NCBI GenBank assembly: GCA_023485185.1
Contig: JAMCZP010000192.1
Coordinates: 1-19,094, forward strand
DNA length: 19,094 nt
Reading direction: 5' to 3'
From: Gammaproteobacteria bacterium
Lineage (GTDB): Bacteria; Pseudomonadota; Gammaproteobacteria; Pseudomonadales; Halomonadaceae
The notes under the pieces are model-generated. The model did no database searches and was not told where the DNA came from. It was given only the letters and a program-made list of their open reading frames with translations. Positions 1 to 6,484 of this stretch are shown in pieces. Position 1 is the stretch's first letter. Each line of letters begins with the position of its first letter. The translations under genes were made by a program, and so were the position numbers.

Positions 1-64
1 CACTCAGTTCCACCACCCCTTCCAGGTGGCCGTGAATCATCACGATGCGTAGCAGGTGGGCCAT
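1..64 (-). CDS. Partial CDS, N-terminus of an unidentified protein (possibly a large ATPase)
   Basis: Reading leftward from an ATG at 64, 21 codons are open to the window edge (MAHLLRIVMIHGHLEGVVEL and on). The start is credible because an AAAGGA ribosome-binding site lies about 8 nt upstream. The opening resembles the first strand of SMC/SbcC-like ATPases ('R I V x I x x H L x G V V E L'), where the Walker A motif would follow beyond the window, but this rests on recollection of the family and only 21 residues are visible. Its leader is duplicated upstream of the neighbouring RhuM gene (copies 51-195 and 1371-1480), so the two genes may once have shared one promoter region. Only the existence of a coding start is well supported; the ATPase guess is weak. 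Confidence 0.5.
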   Translation of the reverse strand, partial: MAHLLRIVMIHGHLEGVVELS

Positions 65-77
65 GCCGTGTCCTTTC

Positions 78-113
78 GATGACTATTTCAATGGCTGTTT
101 CAATGGCTATTTC
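78..113. repeat. Three tandem 12-bp units inside leader copy 1
   Basis: The units are GATGACTATTTC, AATGGCTGTTTC and AATGGCTATTTC in a row. The second leader copy has only one unit, so the array expanded or contracted after the duplication. On the minus strand the units lie in the 5' untranslated leader, just upstream of the ribosome-binding site for the gene at 64. Confidence 0.7.
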
Positions 114-151
114 AATAACGAGCCGGAGCGGTTTGCTGATCGCTGAAAGCG

Positions 152-179
152 ACTATATTGCCACTCTTGCTAGACACAA
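152..179 (-). promoter_or_regulatory. Candidate sigma70 promoter for the gene starting at 64
   Basis: On the minus strand TTGTGT (174-179) and TATAGT (152-157) are separated by 16 nt, giving a leader of about 80 nt before the ATG at 64. The -10 box is absent from the second leader copy near 1450, so the two copies may differ in promoter activity. This was found by eye only. Confidence 0.3.
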
Positions 180-306
180 GCCAAAGCGGCATTTTCTGGC
201 GGCACCGGAGGGTCTGTGTCTTGGAAACCCTTAGCTTCATGACGTTTTCTTTCTGCATCCTTTCTGAATTCCGCAGTTTGCAGAAAGAGCCACGATTCGA
301 AAATTC

Positions 307-1347
307 CTAGTTTTTGCCATTGTTTCCAGGCGCTTTCAGCTCTTTTAGTTTTTCTTCAGCCTCGATGAAGTGCTTTTCTACTTCGGACGGTTGCTGAATT
401 CGTTGTGCACGGTACTTTTCAAGCTCCTGGTGGGCTTTATCTAAGGCCAACTGATTGTTAATGCTTCCAGCATGAGTCAGCAACTCACGCCCCGTCATGG
501 TTAAGAACTGATCAAGTCGCTGCTGCCAGTCGGCCATTGTCATAGGTTGACGATTGAGAGCTTGCACTTCCGCCAATTCCAGATAGGCGTTGACGATCCG
601 GTTGAGCACATTAAGCTCGTCTTCCGCTAGGTAATTCTTAGCCACTTCAACATCACGTTTGAGTAGTGTCTTGCCGGGGAAAGTGGTGATTCCCATGTTG
701 GGCTGGTTTGCATCGGCACGTTGGTAAATCAACTCAGATGCTGTGTGCCCATGGGCCGCCCAATGCATCTTGTTTTGCACTTGCTTGAAAAATAACTGTG
801 TTTGGCCCGCTTTTGGGTCGTAATCAGTACTGGTCGCGTAAATATCTAAAACCTTGCGCCAGAAAACTTTTTCCGAACTACGAATGTCACGGATGCGCGC
901 GAGTAATTCTTCAAAATAGCGCTCGTTTTGCGGTTCTTTGAGGCGTTCATCGTCCAGCACGAAGCCTTTAATGATGTACTCTTTAAGCCGATCAGTAGCC
1001 CAGATTCGAAAACGAGTGGCTATCGCACTTTTCACTCGATAGCCAACGGCAATAATCACATCCAAATTGTAAAAGTCGCGCTGGCGCCGAACCTCACGCT
1101 TACCTTCACGCTGAACTGACAAGAGTTTCTTGTGAGTTGCCTCTCGCTGCAGCTCATCCTCTTGATATATGTTCTGAATATGAAAGCTGATGTTTTGCTG
1201 GGTAGTTTGAAACAGTTCAGCCAGTTGCTGCTGAGTTAGCCACAACGTCTCATCTTGCAGGCGTACTTCCAGCCGCAGTTGGCCTTCTGCCGCTTCGTAA
1301 AGCAAAACATCGCCAGTATTGCCAGGTTGTTCAGTTGCCTCGCTCAT
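307..1347 (-). CDS. RhuM family protein (Virulence_RhuM)
   Basis: A 346-residue protein of the RhuM family, named after a Salmonella pathogenicity-island gene; its biochemical role is not established. The N-terminal third carries the family hallmark: a DNA-binding-like helical segment around residues 36-60 (LWLTQQQLAELF, then QQNISFHI), followed by the conserved block near 90-110 (FYNLDVIIAVGYRV) and the IWAT..LKEYIIKGF segment. The C-terminal third is charged and helical (KAHQELEKYRAQ), compatible with a coiled coil. The length is typical. A GAGG lies 10 nt before the ATG, and an 11-codon mini-frame (1350-1384) ends 2 nt before it. RhuM genes are commonly found beside restriction-modification and other defence genes. 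The surrounding sequence is visibly more AT-rich than the metabolic genes to the right, and the gene lies between duplicated leaders, which suggests acquisition by transfer. Confidence 0.9.
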   Translation of the reverse strand: MSEATEQPGNTGDVLLYEAAEGQLRLEVRLQDETLWLTQQQLAELFQTTQQNISFHIQNIYQEDELQREATHKKLLSVQREGKREVRRQRDFYNLDVIIAVGYRVKSAIATRFRIWATDRLKEYIIKGFVLDDERLKEPQNERYFEELLARIRDIRSSEKVFWRKVLDIYATSTDYDPKAGQTQLFFKQVQNKMHWAAHGHTASELIYQRADANQPNMGITTFPGKTLLKRDVEVAKNYLAEDELNVLNRIVNAYLELAEVQALNRQPMTMADWQQRLDQFLTMTGRELLTHAGSINNQLALDKAHQELEKYRAQRIQQPSEVEKHFIEAEEKLKELKAPGNNGKN

Positions 1348-1349
1348 AT

Positions 1350-1384
1350 TTATCCAACCTCTTTACTCTTCGGCAGGTGTGCCA
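1350..1384 (-). other. 11-codon mini-ORF formed by the duplicated start (MAHLPKSKEVG)
   Basis: Leader copy 2 carries the same ribosome-binding site and ATG as the gene starting at 64. The first four codons are shared (MAHL), then the frame diverges and stops 2 nt before the RhuM ATG. It is probably a relic of the duplicated gene start. As translated it could couple ribosomes to RhuM, but nothing shows that it does. Confidence 0.45.
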
Positions 1385-1480
1385 TGCCGTGTCCTTTCAA
1401 TGACTATTTCAATAACGAGCTGGATCGTTATGCTGATCGCTGAAATTGGCTAGTCTGCCAGACACAGGCCAAAGCGGCTA
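1371..1480. repeat. Leader direct repeat, copy 2 (upstream of RhuM)
   Basis: This is the partner of 51-195 in the same orientation, with the start codon at 1382-1384 (minus strand) and the ribosome-binding site AAAGGA retained. It has one 12-bp unit instead of three and lacks the TATAGT box of copy 1. Sequence identity ends close to AAAGCGGC (1478), which marks the outer duplication boundary. Confidence 0.75.
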
Positions 1481-1505
1481 TGCAGCTAAAAACGGGAGCG
1501 CCAAC

Positions 1506-1522
1506 ATAGCACTAAGTGCTAT
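1506..1522. promoter_or_regulatory. Palindrome, candidate antitoxin operator
   Basis: ATAGCACT-A-AGTGCTAT is a perfect 8+1+8 bp inverted repeat directly upstream of the toxin-antitoxin remnant, followed by TATATT (1522-1527), which could serve as a -10 box. HigA-type antitoxins repress their own operon through such palindromes. The assignment to this antitoxin is inferred from position. Confidence 0.5.
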
Positions 1523-1608
1523 ATATTGATGATAAGAATTATAAAGACAAACCATTGGCCGAAGCCATTAAGCATGGCGTGTTAATTGAGGTAGAAAACG
1601 ATGGATAA
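1516..1608 (+). pseudogene. HigB/RelE-type toxin remnant (C-terminal end only)
   Basis: An open frame ending at TAA 1606-1608 encodes about 30 residues that read like the end of a RelE/HigB-type toxin (NYKDKPLAEAIKHGVLIEVE; families of this type typically end with 'L A x A L x x G x L I E V'). There is no in-frame ATG: the frame is closed at 1513-1515 by TAA, inside the operator-like palindrome. About 70 to 80 N-terminal codons of a normal toxin are missing, so it cannot be functional. The retained tail contains the GAGG that serves as ribosome-binding site of the antitoxin, and its stop overlaps the antitoxin start (ATGGATAA), the expected arrangement of a toxin-first pair. The toxin family call is from the tail alone. 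Confidence 0.6.
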
Positions 1609-1906
1609 ATCAATTTTAGACATGGTGCATGAAACGGCTCAAGACCTGCACACGGCTGGCGTGATGAAAGATACCACGCTGCGTGAGTTCGATGCGCTTT
1701 GCCTACCGCCCGTAAAAGAGTACACAGCGGTTCAGATCAAGCGTATTCGCACTAAGAATCATGCCAGCCAAGGCGTGTTCGCGGCTTACCTGAATACCAG
1801 TGTTTCTACGGTGCAGAAATGGGAGCAAGGCCAGAAGAAACCCAATGGCCCTTCGCTTAAGCTGCTTAATTTAGTGGCTGAAAAAGGCTTGGAAATACTG
1901 GCTTAA
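1601..1906 (+). CDS. HigA-like helix-turn-helix antitoxin (orphan)
   Basis: A 101-residue XRE/HigA-type DNA-binding protein. The N-terminal 40 residues form the antitoxin-like arm. A helix-turn-helix spans about residues 43-94, with QGVFAAYLNTSVSTVQKWEQG as the DNA-recognition core and the typical K.P.GPSLKLLNL ending. The start at 1601 has GAGG 9 nt upstream, inside the toxin remnant. With the toxin deleted, the protein may survive as an orphan repressor, perhaps of the palindrome at 1506-1522. Its stop overlaps the stop of the convergent amidohydrolase gene within TTAA (1903-1906), leaving no room for a terminator between them. Confidence 0.85.
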   Translation: MDKSILDMVHETAQDLHTAGVMKDTTLREFDALCLPPVKEYTAVQIKRIRTKNHASQGVFAAYLNTSVSTVQKWEQGQKKPNGPSLKLLNLVAEKGLEILA

Positions 1907-2937
1907 ACGTTAGGGCTTTTGCTGCCCAACAACCCATCAAAAAAACTCACCGCATTAGCTTCCAGCCCTTCCAGGTAGTAACCACCTTCCTGCACCACCA
2001 GCGTAGGCACGTTTAGGCCCGCCACCCTGCGACCAAGCTCAGCAAACCCCGCGGTAGAAACGGCGACCTTGGCTTGGGGGTCAAGTTCGTAGATATCAAA
2101 CCCCAGCGCCAAAACAATGGCGTCCGGCTCGAACAATCGAATGGCTTGGCAGGCTTGTTCCAGGCGGTCAAAGAACACCGCTTCACCTGAACCATGGGGC
2201 ATTGGCAGGTTGAGGTTATAGCCTAACCCCGCGCCCTCCCCGCGTTCGTCTTCAAAGCCGGTCACCGCCGGGTAGAAGTTGGTGGTATCGCCGTGGATCG
2301 AGATATACAGCACATCGTCGCGCTGGTAGAAAATCTCCTGAATGCCCTGGCCGTGATGCATGTCGGGGTCGAGCACGACGATGCGGGGGTAGCGCGTGGT
2401 GAGGTGCTGTGCGGCTATGGCGGCATTATTGAGAAAGCAGAAGCCTCCGGCGGAATCAATGCCCGCGTGATGGCCCGGTGGGCGCGATAGCGCATAGGCA
2501 AACCGATCACCGGCTAACAGAGCCTCCGCCCCGGCGACCGCACTTTGCGCTGACCAATAAGCAGACTTCCAGGTATGCTGGCCCACCGGGGCGCTACCAT
2601 CAGCCAAGTAGCGCCCTGCTTCTGCCAAAATGCCGCGCAGGGCGTTGGGCGAACGCACAAAAATATTGGAGATAACCTCTTCACCCCAATCTTCTCCCAG
2701 GGCATGCCAGCGCCGATGGGCACTTTCGAGAAAGCGCAGGTAGGCCAGCGAGTGCACCGCTCTTAACGGCGCCACGCCATGATCAGCAGGTGCTTGGATA
2801 TCAAACCCTAGCTGATTGGCCGCCGCCAGCAGTTGAGTCGCGCGCTCCGGCACTTCCTGGGGCGTGCGCATCTTCCCGCGGGAGAAGTAGGTTTGCGGCT
2901 GATGAAGCAATTGATCATCGTGAAAGAACGTCTTCAT
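1903..2937 (-). CDS. Acetylpolyamine amidohydrolase-like histone deacetylase family protein
   Basis: A 344-residue zinc amidohydrolase of the arginase/HDAC fold, closest in layout to bacterial acetylpolyamine amidohydrolases, which release acetate from N-acetylated polyamines or related amines. All catalytic elements are visible: RPPGHHAG with the charge-relay His156-His157, GFCFLNN (166-171), zinc ligands Asp192 and His194 in DMHHGQG, the third ligand Asp281 in GFD, and Tyr320 in QEGGY. These lie 3 residues from the numbering I recall for the Mycoplana ramosa enzyme. There is no signal peptide, so it is cytoplasmic. The start at 2937 is chosen because MKTFFHDDQ matches the family N-terminus; an ATG at 2949 has a better ribosome-binding site (GGAG, 9 nt). 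Both starts lie inside the 3' end of the upstream GntR gene, so the two are translationally coupled. The acyl substrate is unknown. Confidence 0.9.
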   Translation of the reverse strand: MKTFFHDDQLLHQPQTYFSRGKMRTPQEVPERATQLLAAANQLGFDIQAPADHGVAPLRAVHSLAYLRFLESAHRRWHALGEDWGEEVISNIFVRSPNALRGILAEAGRYLADGSAPVGQHTWKSAYWSAQSAVAGAEALLAGDRFAYALSRPPGHHAGIDSAGGFCFLNNAAIAAQHLTTRYPRIVVLDPDMHHGQGIQEIFYQRDDVLYISIHGDTTNFYPAVTGFEDERGEGAGLGYNLNLPMPHGSGEAVFFDRLEQACQAIRLFEPDAIVLALGFDIYELDPQAKVAVSTAGFAELGRRVAGLNVPTLVVQEGGYYLEGLEANAVSFFDGLLGSKSPNV

Positions 2938-3640
2938 CGGCACTATCTTCATCAGAACTATCTCCGGTTTCACTCACCCCCTTCACTACGAATTTGCGAG
3001 CAACGCCTATGTGGTAGTCAATTGCCTCACGGCAAGCGTCGGGGCTGCCGCTATCAAGCGCTTCCAGCAGTTGAAAGTGGCTAGTTGCGATGGTGTCAGG
3101 GGCTTCATGGGTTTTGGTAATTAGGGTGATGCATAGACGCAGCTCATGGGTCAGGTCATCAAATGCCCGCAGCAGCCGCCCATTGCCTGCGTAGTGCAGC
3201 ATTAAGCGGTGAAACTGCAAATCCTCTTCGATACGGCGAGTGCCATCATTACTTGCCGCTGCCTCACACAACACATCGACCTGCTGCTCCAAAGCTCGCT
3301 TGGCTTCGGGCGTATAGCGCTCCATTAACCGTTGAATGGCATGGCGTTCAAGGCAGAGCCGTAAATCAAACACATCTTCAAGTTCAACGGCATTCAACGC
3401 TCTTACAAAGAAGCCTCGGCGGGGTTTTGATATTAATAAGCCGCGGCTTTCTAATAAGCGAGCCGCTTCCCGAACCGGCGCCCGGCTTACCCCCAAGTCA
3501 CGAGAAAGCTGCACTTCAGAAAGCCGCTCGCCGGGTAAAAAGTGTTGCTGAATAATCGCTTGGGTTAAATAGTCAGCAACCTGCTCAACTAAGTTCTGCT
3601 GCTGGATAAAAGCCTTGGGAGCCACCGTTGATGAGGCCAT
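2915..3640 (-). CDS. GntR-family (FadR/FCD subfamily) transcriptional regulator
   Basis: A 241-residue regulator with an N-terminal winged helix (about 15-80, core LGVSRAPVREAARLLESRGL, wing GFFV) and a C-terminal all-helical FCD effector domain (about 88-215). The FCD metal-binding set is complete: Asp140 and His144 (DLQFH), His188 and His210. Such sensors usually bind small carboxylates. It ends in an unusual acidic tail (residues 223-237, rich in Asp, Glu and Ser) because its 3' end overlaps the start of the amidohydrolase gene. It is divergent from the importer operon, and twin TGTCGAC boxes lie between them, overlapping its own presumed promoter. It probably represses both directions until an inducer derived from the transported substrate appears. 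The ribosome-binding site is weak. Confidence 0.88.
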   Translation of the reverse strand: MASSTVAPKAFIQQQNLVEQVADYLTQAIIQQHFLPGERLSEVQLSRDLGVSRAPVREAARLLESRGLLISKPRRGFFVRALNAVELEDVFDLRLCLERHAIQRLMERYTPEAKRALEQQVDVLCEAAASNDGTRRIEEDLQFHRLMLHYAGNGRLLRAFDDLTHELRLCITLITKTHEAPDTIATSHFQLLEALDSGSPDACREAIDYHIGVARKFVVKGVSETGDSSDEDSADEDVLSR

Positions 3641-3673
3641 AAAATTTACTCATAGGGCATATTGCGTACCCTC

Positions 3674-3701
3674 AGTATGACGAAAAAAAACGCTTTGTCG
3701 A
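3674..3701 (-). promoter_or_regulatory. Candidate promoter of the GntR gene
   Basis: On the minus strand TCGACA (3696-3701) and CATACT (3674-3679) are 16 nt apart and about 35 nt upstream of the start codon at 3640. The -35 element overlaps the first TGTCGAC box, as expected for an autoregulated repressor. This was assigned by eye. Confidence 0.35.
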
Positions 3702-3724
3702 CGAACGATTGCCGACTGTCGACA
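3696..3724. promoter_or_regulatory. Twin TGTCGAC palindromes, candidate GntR operator
   Basis: TTGTCGACGA (GTCGAC core 3697-3702) and CTGTCGACAG (core 3718-3723) have centres exactly 21 bp apart, two helical turns, so two dimers would sit on the same DNA face. The site lies in the divergent region between the regulator (start 3640) and the importer operon (start 3870). FadR-subfamily operators are short palindromes of this general kind (TNGTNNNACNA); the match to the family consensus is partial, so the assignment is by position and symmetry. Confidence 0.5.
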
Positions 3725-3869
3725 GCTTTACCACATGCTGCTAAGTTCATAGTGCAAGGTTTAAAAAAAGGCCCCCAACAAACATCATAACTGGGCCTAA
3801 CACGCCACGCCTCGCTCGCCTAACCACGACGTAACCTAATTACGTGCTAATAACCTAGGAGCAGGAAAC

Positions 3870-5426
3870 ATGAAAACACCTTTGGCTTTGGCTATTTCCG
3901 CTGCAGCACTGGCTTTTACATCCATCAGCATGGCTGACGAGCCTAAATCAGGCGGCGTCGTTAACACGATTATCCAGCCTGAACCACCGGGCTTAGTGCT
4001 GGGCATGATTCAAAATGCCCCGACGCGCACTGTCTCTGGCAACATTTACGAAGGCTTATTACGCTACTCCACTGACCTTGAACCGATGCCGCAACTGGCA
4101 GAGTCTTGGGAGGTGAGTGACGATGGTCTTACTTACACCTTCCATCTGCGTGAAGGTGTTACTTGGCACGACGGTGAAGCCTTCACCGCCGATGACGTAG
4201 TCTTCTCCGCCGATGTGTTCCATCGTGAACTTAACCCCAGCGCCCGTGCAGTATTGCAGCATGTGGAAAGTATCGAAGCCACCGATGACCATACCGTGGT
4301 GTTTACCCTTGTGGAGCCATTTGGGCCGTTCCTGATCTCCTTTGAAGCAGGCACCTTCACCATGGTGCCCGAACATCTCTATGCAGATACCGATTTCCGC
4401 AATAACGAGCACAACGACCACCCGATTGGCACGGGCCCATTTAAGTTTGCCAACTGGGATCGCGGCACGGTTATCGAACTGGTCAAAAACGAGGACTACT
4501 ACGAGGATGATCTGCCCTATTTAGACGGTATTAACTGGCACATCATTCCCGATGGTGCTTCCCGTGCGGTGGCGTTTGAAAACGGTACTATTGACGTATT
4601 GCCCAGTGGAACGATTGAAAACTTCGATATCCCCCGCTTAGCGGAAATGGACAATGTTTGCATGACCGAAGAGGGCCATGAGTATTTCAGCCCCTTTGCG
4701 ATGCTGTGGATGAACAATCGTGAAGGCCCAACGGCCGATAAACGCTTCCGCCAGGCGGTGATGTACGCCATGGATCGCGAGTTCGCCAAAGACGTACTCT
4801 GGAACGGCCTGGGCAATGTGCCGCTTTCCGCCTTCGGTTCTAACGCCCGCTTCCAGTACGACGGCCTAGAGCCCTACGACCACAATCCTGACCGCGCCCG
4901 CGAGCTGCTTGAAGAGATGGAGTATGACGGCGAGGAGATCACCATCCTACCGCTGCCCTACGGCGAAACCTGGACGCGCTGGGCCGAAGCCGTTCAGCAG
5001 AACCTGCGTGAAGTGGGCATTAACGTGCGCACACAAGCCACCGATGTGGGCGGCTGGAACCAGCGCCTGGGCGATTGGGATTACGATCTCGCCTTTACCT
5101 ACCTGTTCCAGTACGGCGATCCAGCACTTGGCATAGCGCGTAACTACCTATCAAGCAATATCGAAAAAGGCTCGCCCTGGAACAATGTTGAAGGCTACGA
5201 AAACGAGCGCGTCGATGAGCTGTTTAACGAGGCTGCAACGGCCTTCCCTGATGAAGAACGCGAAGCGCTCTACCGCGAAGTGCAGGAAATCCTGCATGAA
5301 GACGTGCCTGTTGGCTGGCTGATGGAGCTTGGCTTCCCAACGCTTTACCGCTGCGATGTACAGAATCTTGTCACCTCCGGCGTAGGCGTCAATGACGGCT
5401 TTAAAGATGCTTGGTTAGACCGCTAA
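3870..5426 (+). CDS. ABC transporter substrate-binding protein (SBP_bac_5, dipeptide/opine class)
   Basis: A 518-residue periplasmic binding protein of the DppA/OppA class. It opens with a signal peptide (MKTPLALAISAAALAF, cleavage likely after Ala22 in SMA-DE). The family signature sits at about residues 60-115: a NIYEGLLRY block, then LAESWEVS.DGLTYTFHLREGV, then WHDGE.FTADDVVFS. There are two cysteines, Cys264 and Cys495, which could form a disulfide. The length is normal for the family. The start is supported by AGGAG 8 nt upstream. It is the first gene of a rightward operon and is separated from the first permease by a perfect 11-bp hairpin, a common way to raise binding protein above membrane components. 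Family members carry peptides, opines or nickel; the ligand cannot be predicted, but the neighbours suggest an acylated amine or amino acid. Confidence 0.93.
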   Translation: MKTPLALAISAAALAFTSISMADEPKSGGVVNTIIQPEPPGLVLGMIQNAPTRTVSGNIYEGLLRYSTDLEPMPQLAESWEVSDDGLTYTFHLREGVTWHDGEAFTADDVVFSADVFHRELNPSARAVLQHVESIEATDDHTVVFTLVEPFGPFLISFEAGTFTMVPEHLYADTDFRNNEHNDHPIGTGPFKFANWDRGTVIELVKNEDYYEDDLPYLDGINWHIIPDGASRAVAFENGTIDVLPSGTIENFDIPRLAEMDNVCMTEEGHEYFSPFAMLWMNNREGPTADKRFRQAVMYAMDREFAKDVLWNGLGNVPLSAFGSNARFQYDGLEPYDHNPDRARELLEEMEYDGEEITILPLPYGETWTRWAEAVQQNLREVGINVRTQATDVGGWNQRLGDWDYDLAFTYLFQYGDPALGIARNYLSSNIEKGSPWNNVEGYENERVDELFNEAATAFPDEEREALYREVQEILHEDVPVGWLMELGFPTLYRCDVQNLVTSGVGVNDGFKDAWLDR

Positions 5427-5436
5427 ACCAACCTTT

Positions 5437-5462
5437 GCCCAGGTAGCACTGGCTACCTGGGC
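5437..5462 (+). terminator. Intercistronic hairpin (mRNA stabiliser or partial terminator)
   Basis: GCCCAGGTAGC-ACTG-GCTACCTGGGC is a perfect 11-bp stem with a 4-nt loop, 10 nt after the binding-protein stop and about 40 nt before the permease start. No U-run follows, so it is probably not a full intrinsic terminator. Stems like this between binding-protein and permease genes protect the upstream message and produce differential expression. Confidence 0.7.
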
Positions 5463-5503
5463 GATTCAGCCAGGTCATGAAGGTATCCGTCAGGAAGGTG
5501 TTT

Positions 5504-6484
5504 ATGGTTTACGCTCGCTTGATTATTATGCGGCTGCTTAAAGCCGTCATTGTTTTGTTTTTAATCGTTATTTTTAATTTCTTTTTGATTCAGATGGCCC
5601 CTGGCGATCCCGCGGCTATTTTGGCGGGGGAAGCAGGTGCAACTGATCAGGAATTTCTAAACCAGCTGCGTGAACGCTTCGGCCTTGACCAGCCACTCTA
5701 TGTGCAGCTGTGGCGCTATGTGTCGGGCATTGCCATGCTCGATTTCGGTTACTCCTACCGGCTGGGTGTACCAGTATTTGATCTGATTATGGCGCGCTTA
5801 CCCGCCACACTGCTACTCACTGGCACGGCCTTTGTACTTTCACTGATACTCGGCATTGTGGCCGGTTCTATGGCAGCGGCGCGGGTTAAAAAGCCCTCAG
5901 GCTCCATCATCATGGCGTTAGCGCTGATCTTTTACGCCACCCCACTATTCTGGGTGGCGCTAATGTCGGTGGTGGTGTTTTCGGTATATCTCGGCTGGCT
6001 GCCCGCCTATGGCCTTTACACCGTAGGGGCTGGGCATACGGGCTTTGCCTTAATACTCGACGTGGCCAAACACTTAGTGCTACCCGCGACCACCCTAGCG
6101 CTGTTCTTTATGGCGATTTATACCCGCATGACCCGCACCTCCATGCTAGACGCTGCCCAGCAGGATTACGTTAAAACCGCCCGCGCTAAAGGCTTGAAGC
6201 CAAGCATTATTCAGCGTCGTCATGTGCTGCGTAATGCCCTGCTGCCGATTATTACTCTGGCGGGCTTACAGGCAGGGCAAATGGTTGGCGGGGCAATCCT
6301 AACCGAAACCGTGTTTGCCTGGCCGGGTATCGGGCGGCTGATGTATGAAGCGCTGCAGCAGCGGGACTATAACCTGCTTCTGGGCATTTTCTTCTTCTCG
6401 GCGGCCTTGGTTATCGTCTTCAATATCATCACTGATGTGGTGTACAGCTTGGCGGATCCACGCATCAAGAAGGGGGCCTCATGA
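5504..6484 (+). CDS. ABC transporter permease, DppB/OppB type
   Basis: A 326-residue inner-membrane permease of the binding-protein-dependent transport family. A first hydrophobic segment (about residues 9-30) precedes the DppB-type periplasmic loop containing MAPGDPAAI and FGLDQPLYVQ. Further membrane segments follow. The cytoplasmic coupling (EAA-like) loop is visible as DYVKTARAKGL, then the RHVLRNALLPIITL segment. The start at 5504 is chosen over an upstream in-frame ATG at 5477 because AGGAAGG lies 5 nt before it. The gene ends in an ATGA overlap with the next permease, so the two are translated together. Confidence 0.92.
   Translation: MVYARLIIMRLLKAVIVLFLIVIFNFFLIQMAPGDPAAILAGEAGATDQEFLNQLRERFGLDQPLYVQLWRYVSGIAMLDFGYSYRLGVPVFDLIMARLPATLLLTGTAFVLSLILGIVAGSMAAARVKKPSGSIIMALALIFYATPLFWVALMSVVVFSVYLGWLPAYGLYTVGAGHTGFALILDVAKHLVLPATTLALFFMAIYTRMTRTSMLDAAQQDYVKTARAKGLKPSIIQRRHVLRNALLPIITLAGLQAGQMVGGAILTETVFAWPGIGRLMYEALQQRDYNLLLGIFFFSAALVIVFNIITDVVYSLADPRIKKGAS

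Larger units (their letters stand above)
51..195. repeat. Leader direct repeat, copy 1 (proximal to the gene at 64)
   Basis: This stretch matches 1371-1480 in the same orientation. The shared blocks are the start codon and ribosome-binding site (CCATGCCGTGTCCTTTC), then CTATTTCAATAACGAG, GCTGATCGCTGAAA, and AGACACA.GCCAAAGCGGC. Copy 1 is longer because of two extra 12-bp units (90-113) and about 11 extra bases near 160. The two copies bracket the RhuM gene exactly. Confidence 0.75.
3641..3869. other. Divergent intergenic region between the GntR gene and the importer
   Basis: These 229 bases hold the twin TGTCGAC boxes, the presumed leftward promoter, and on the minus strand a weak AGGCCC-18 nt-GGGCCT stem followed by T7 (3769-3798 with the run to its left). 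The importer's promoter should lie here too, but no convincing -35/-10 pair is visible. Confidence 0.5.

Noticed and set aside
249..287. 8-bp inverted repeat CTTTCTGC/GCAGAAAG downstream of RhuM
   Set aside because: The loop is 23 nt and there is no T-run on either strand, so it does not qualify as a terminator.
3762..3798. Minus-strand stem AGGCCC/GGGCCT followed by T7, terminator-like
   Set aside because: Only 6 bp with an 18-nt loop, and there is no minus-strand gene upstream to terminate. Possibly it blocks antisense transcription, but the support is thin.
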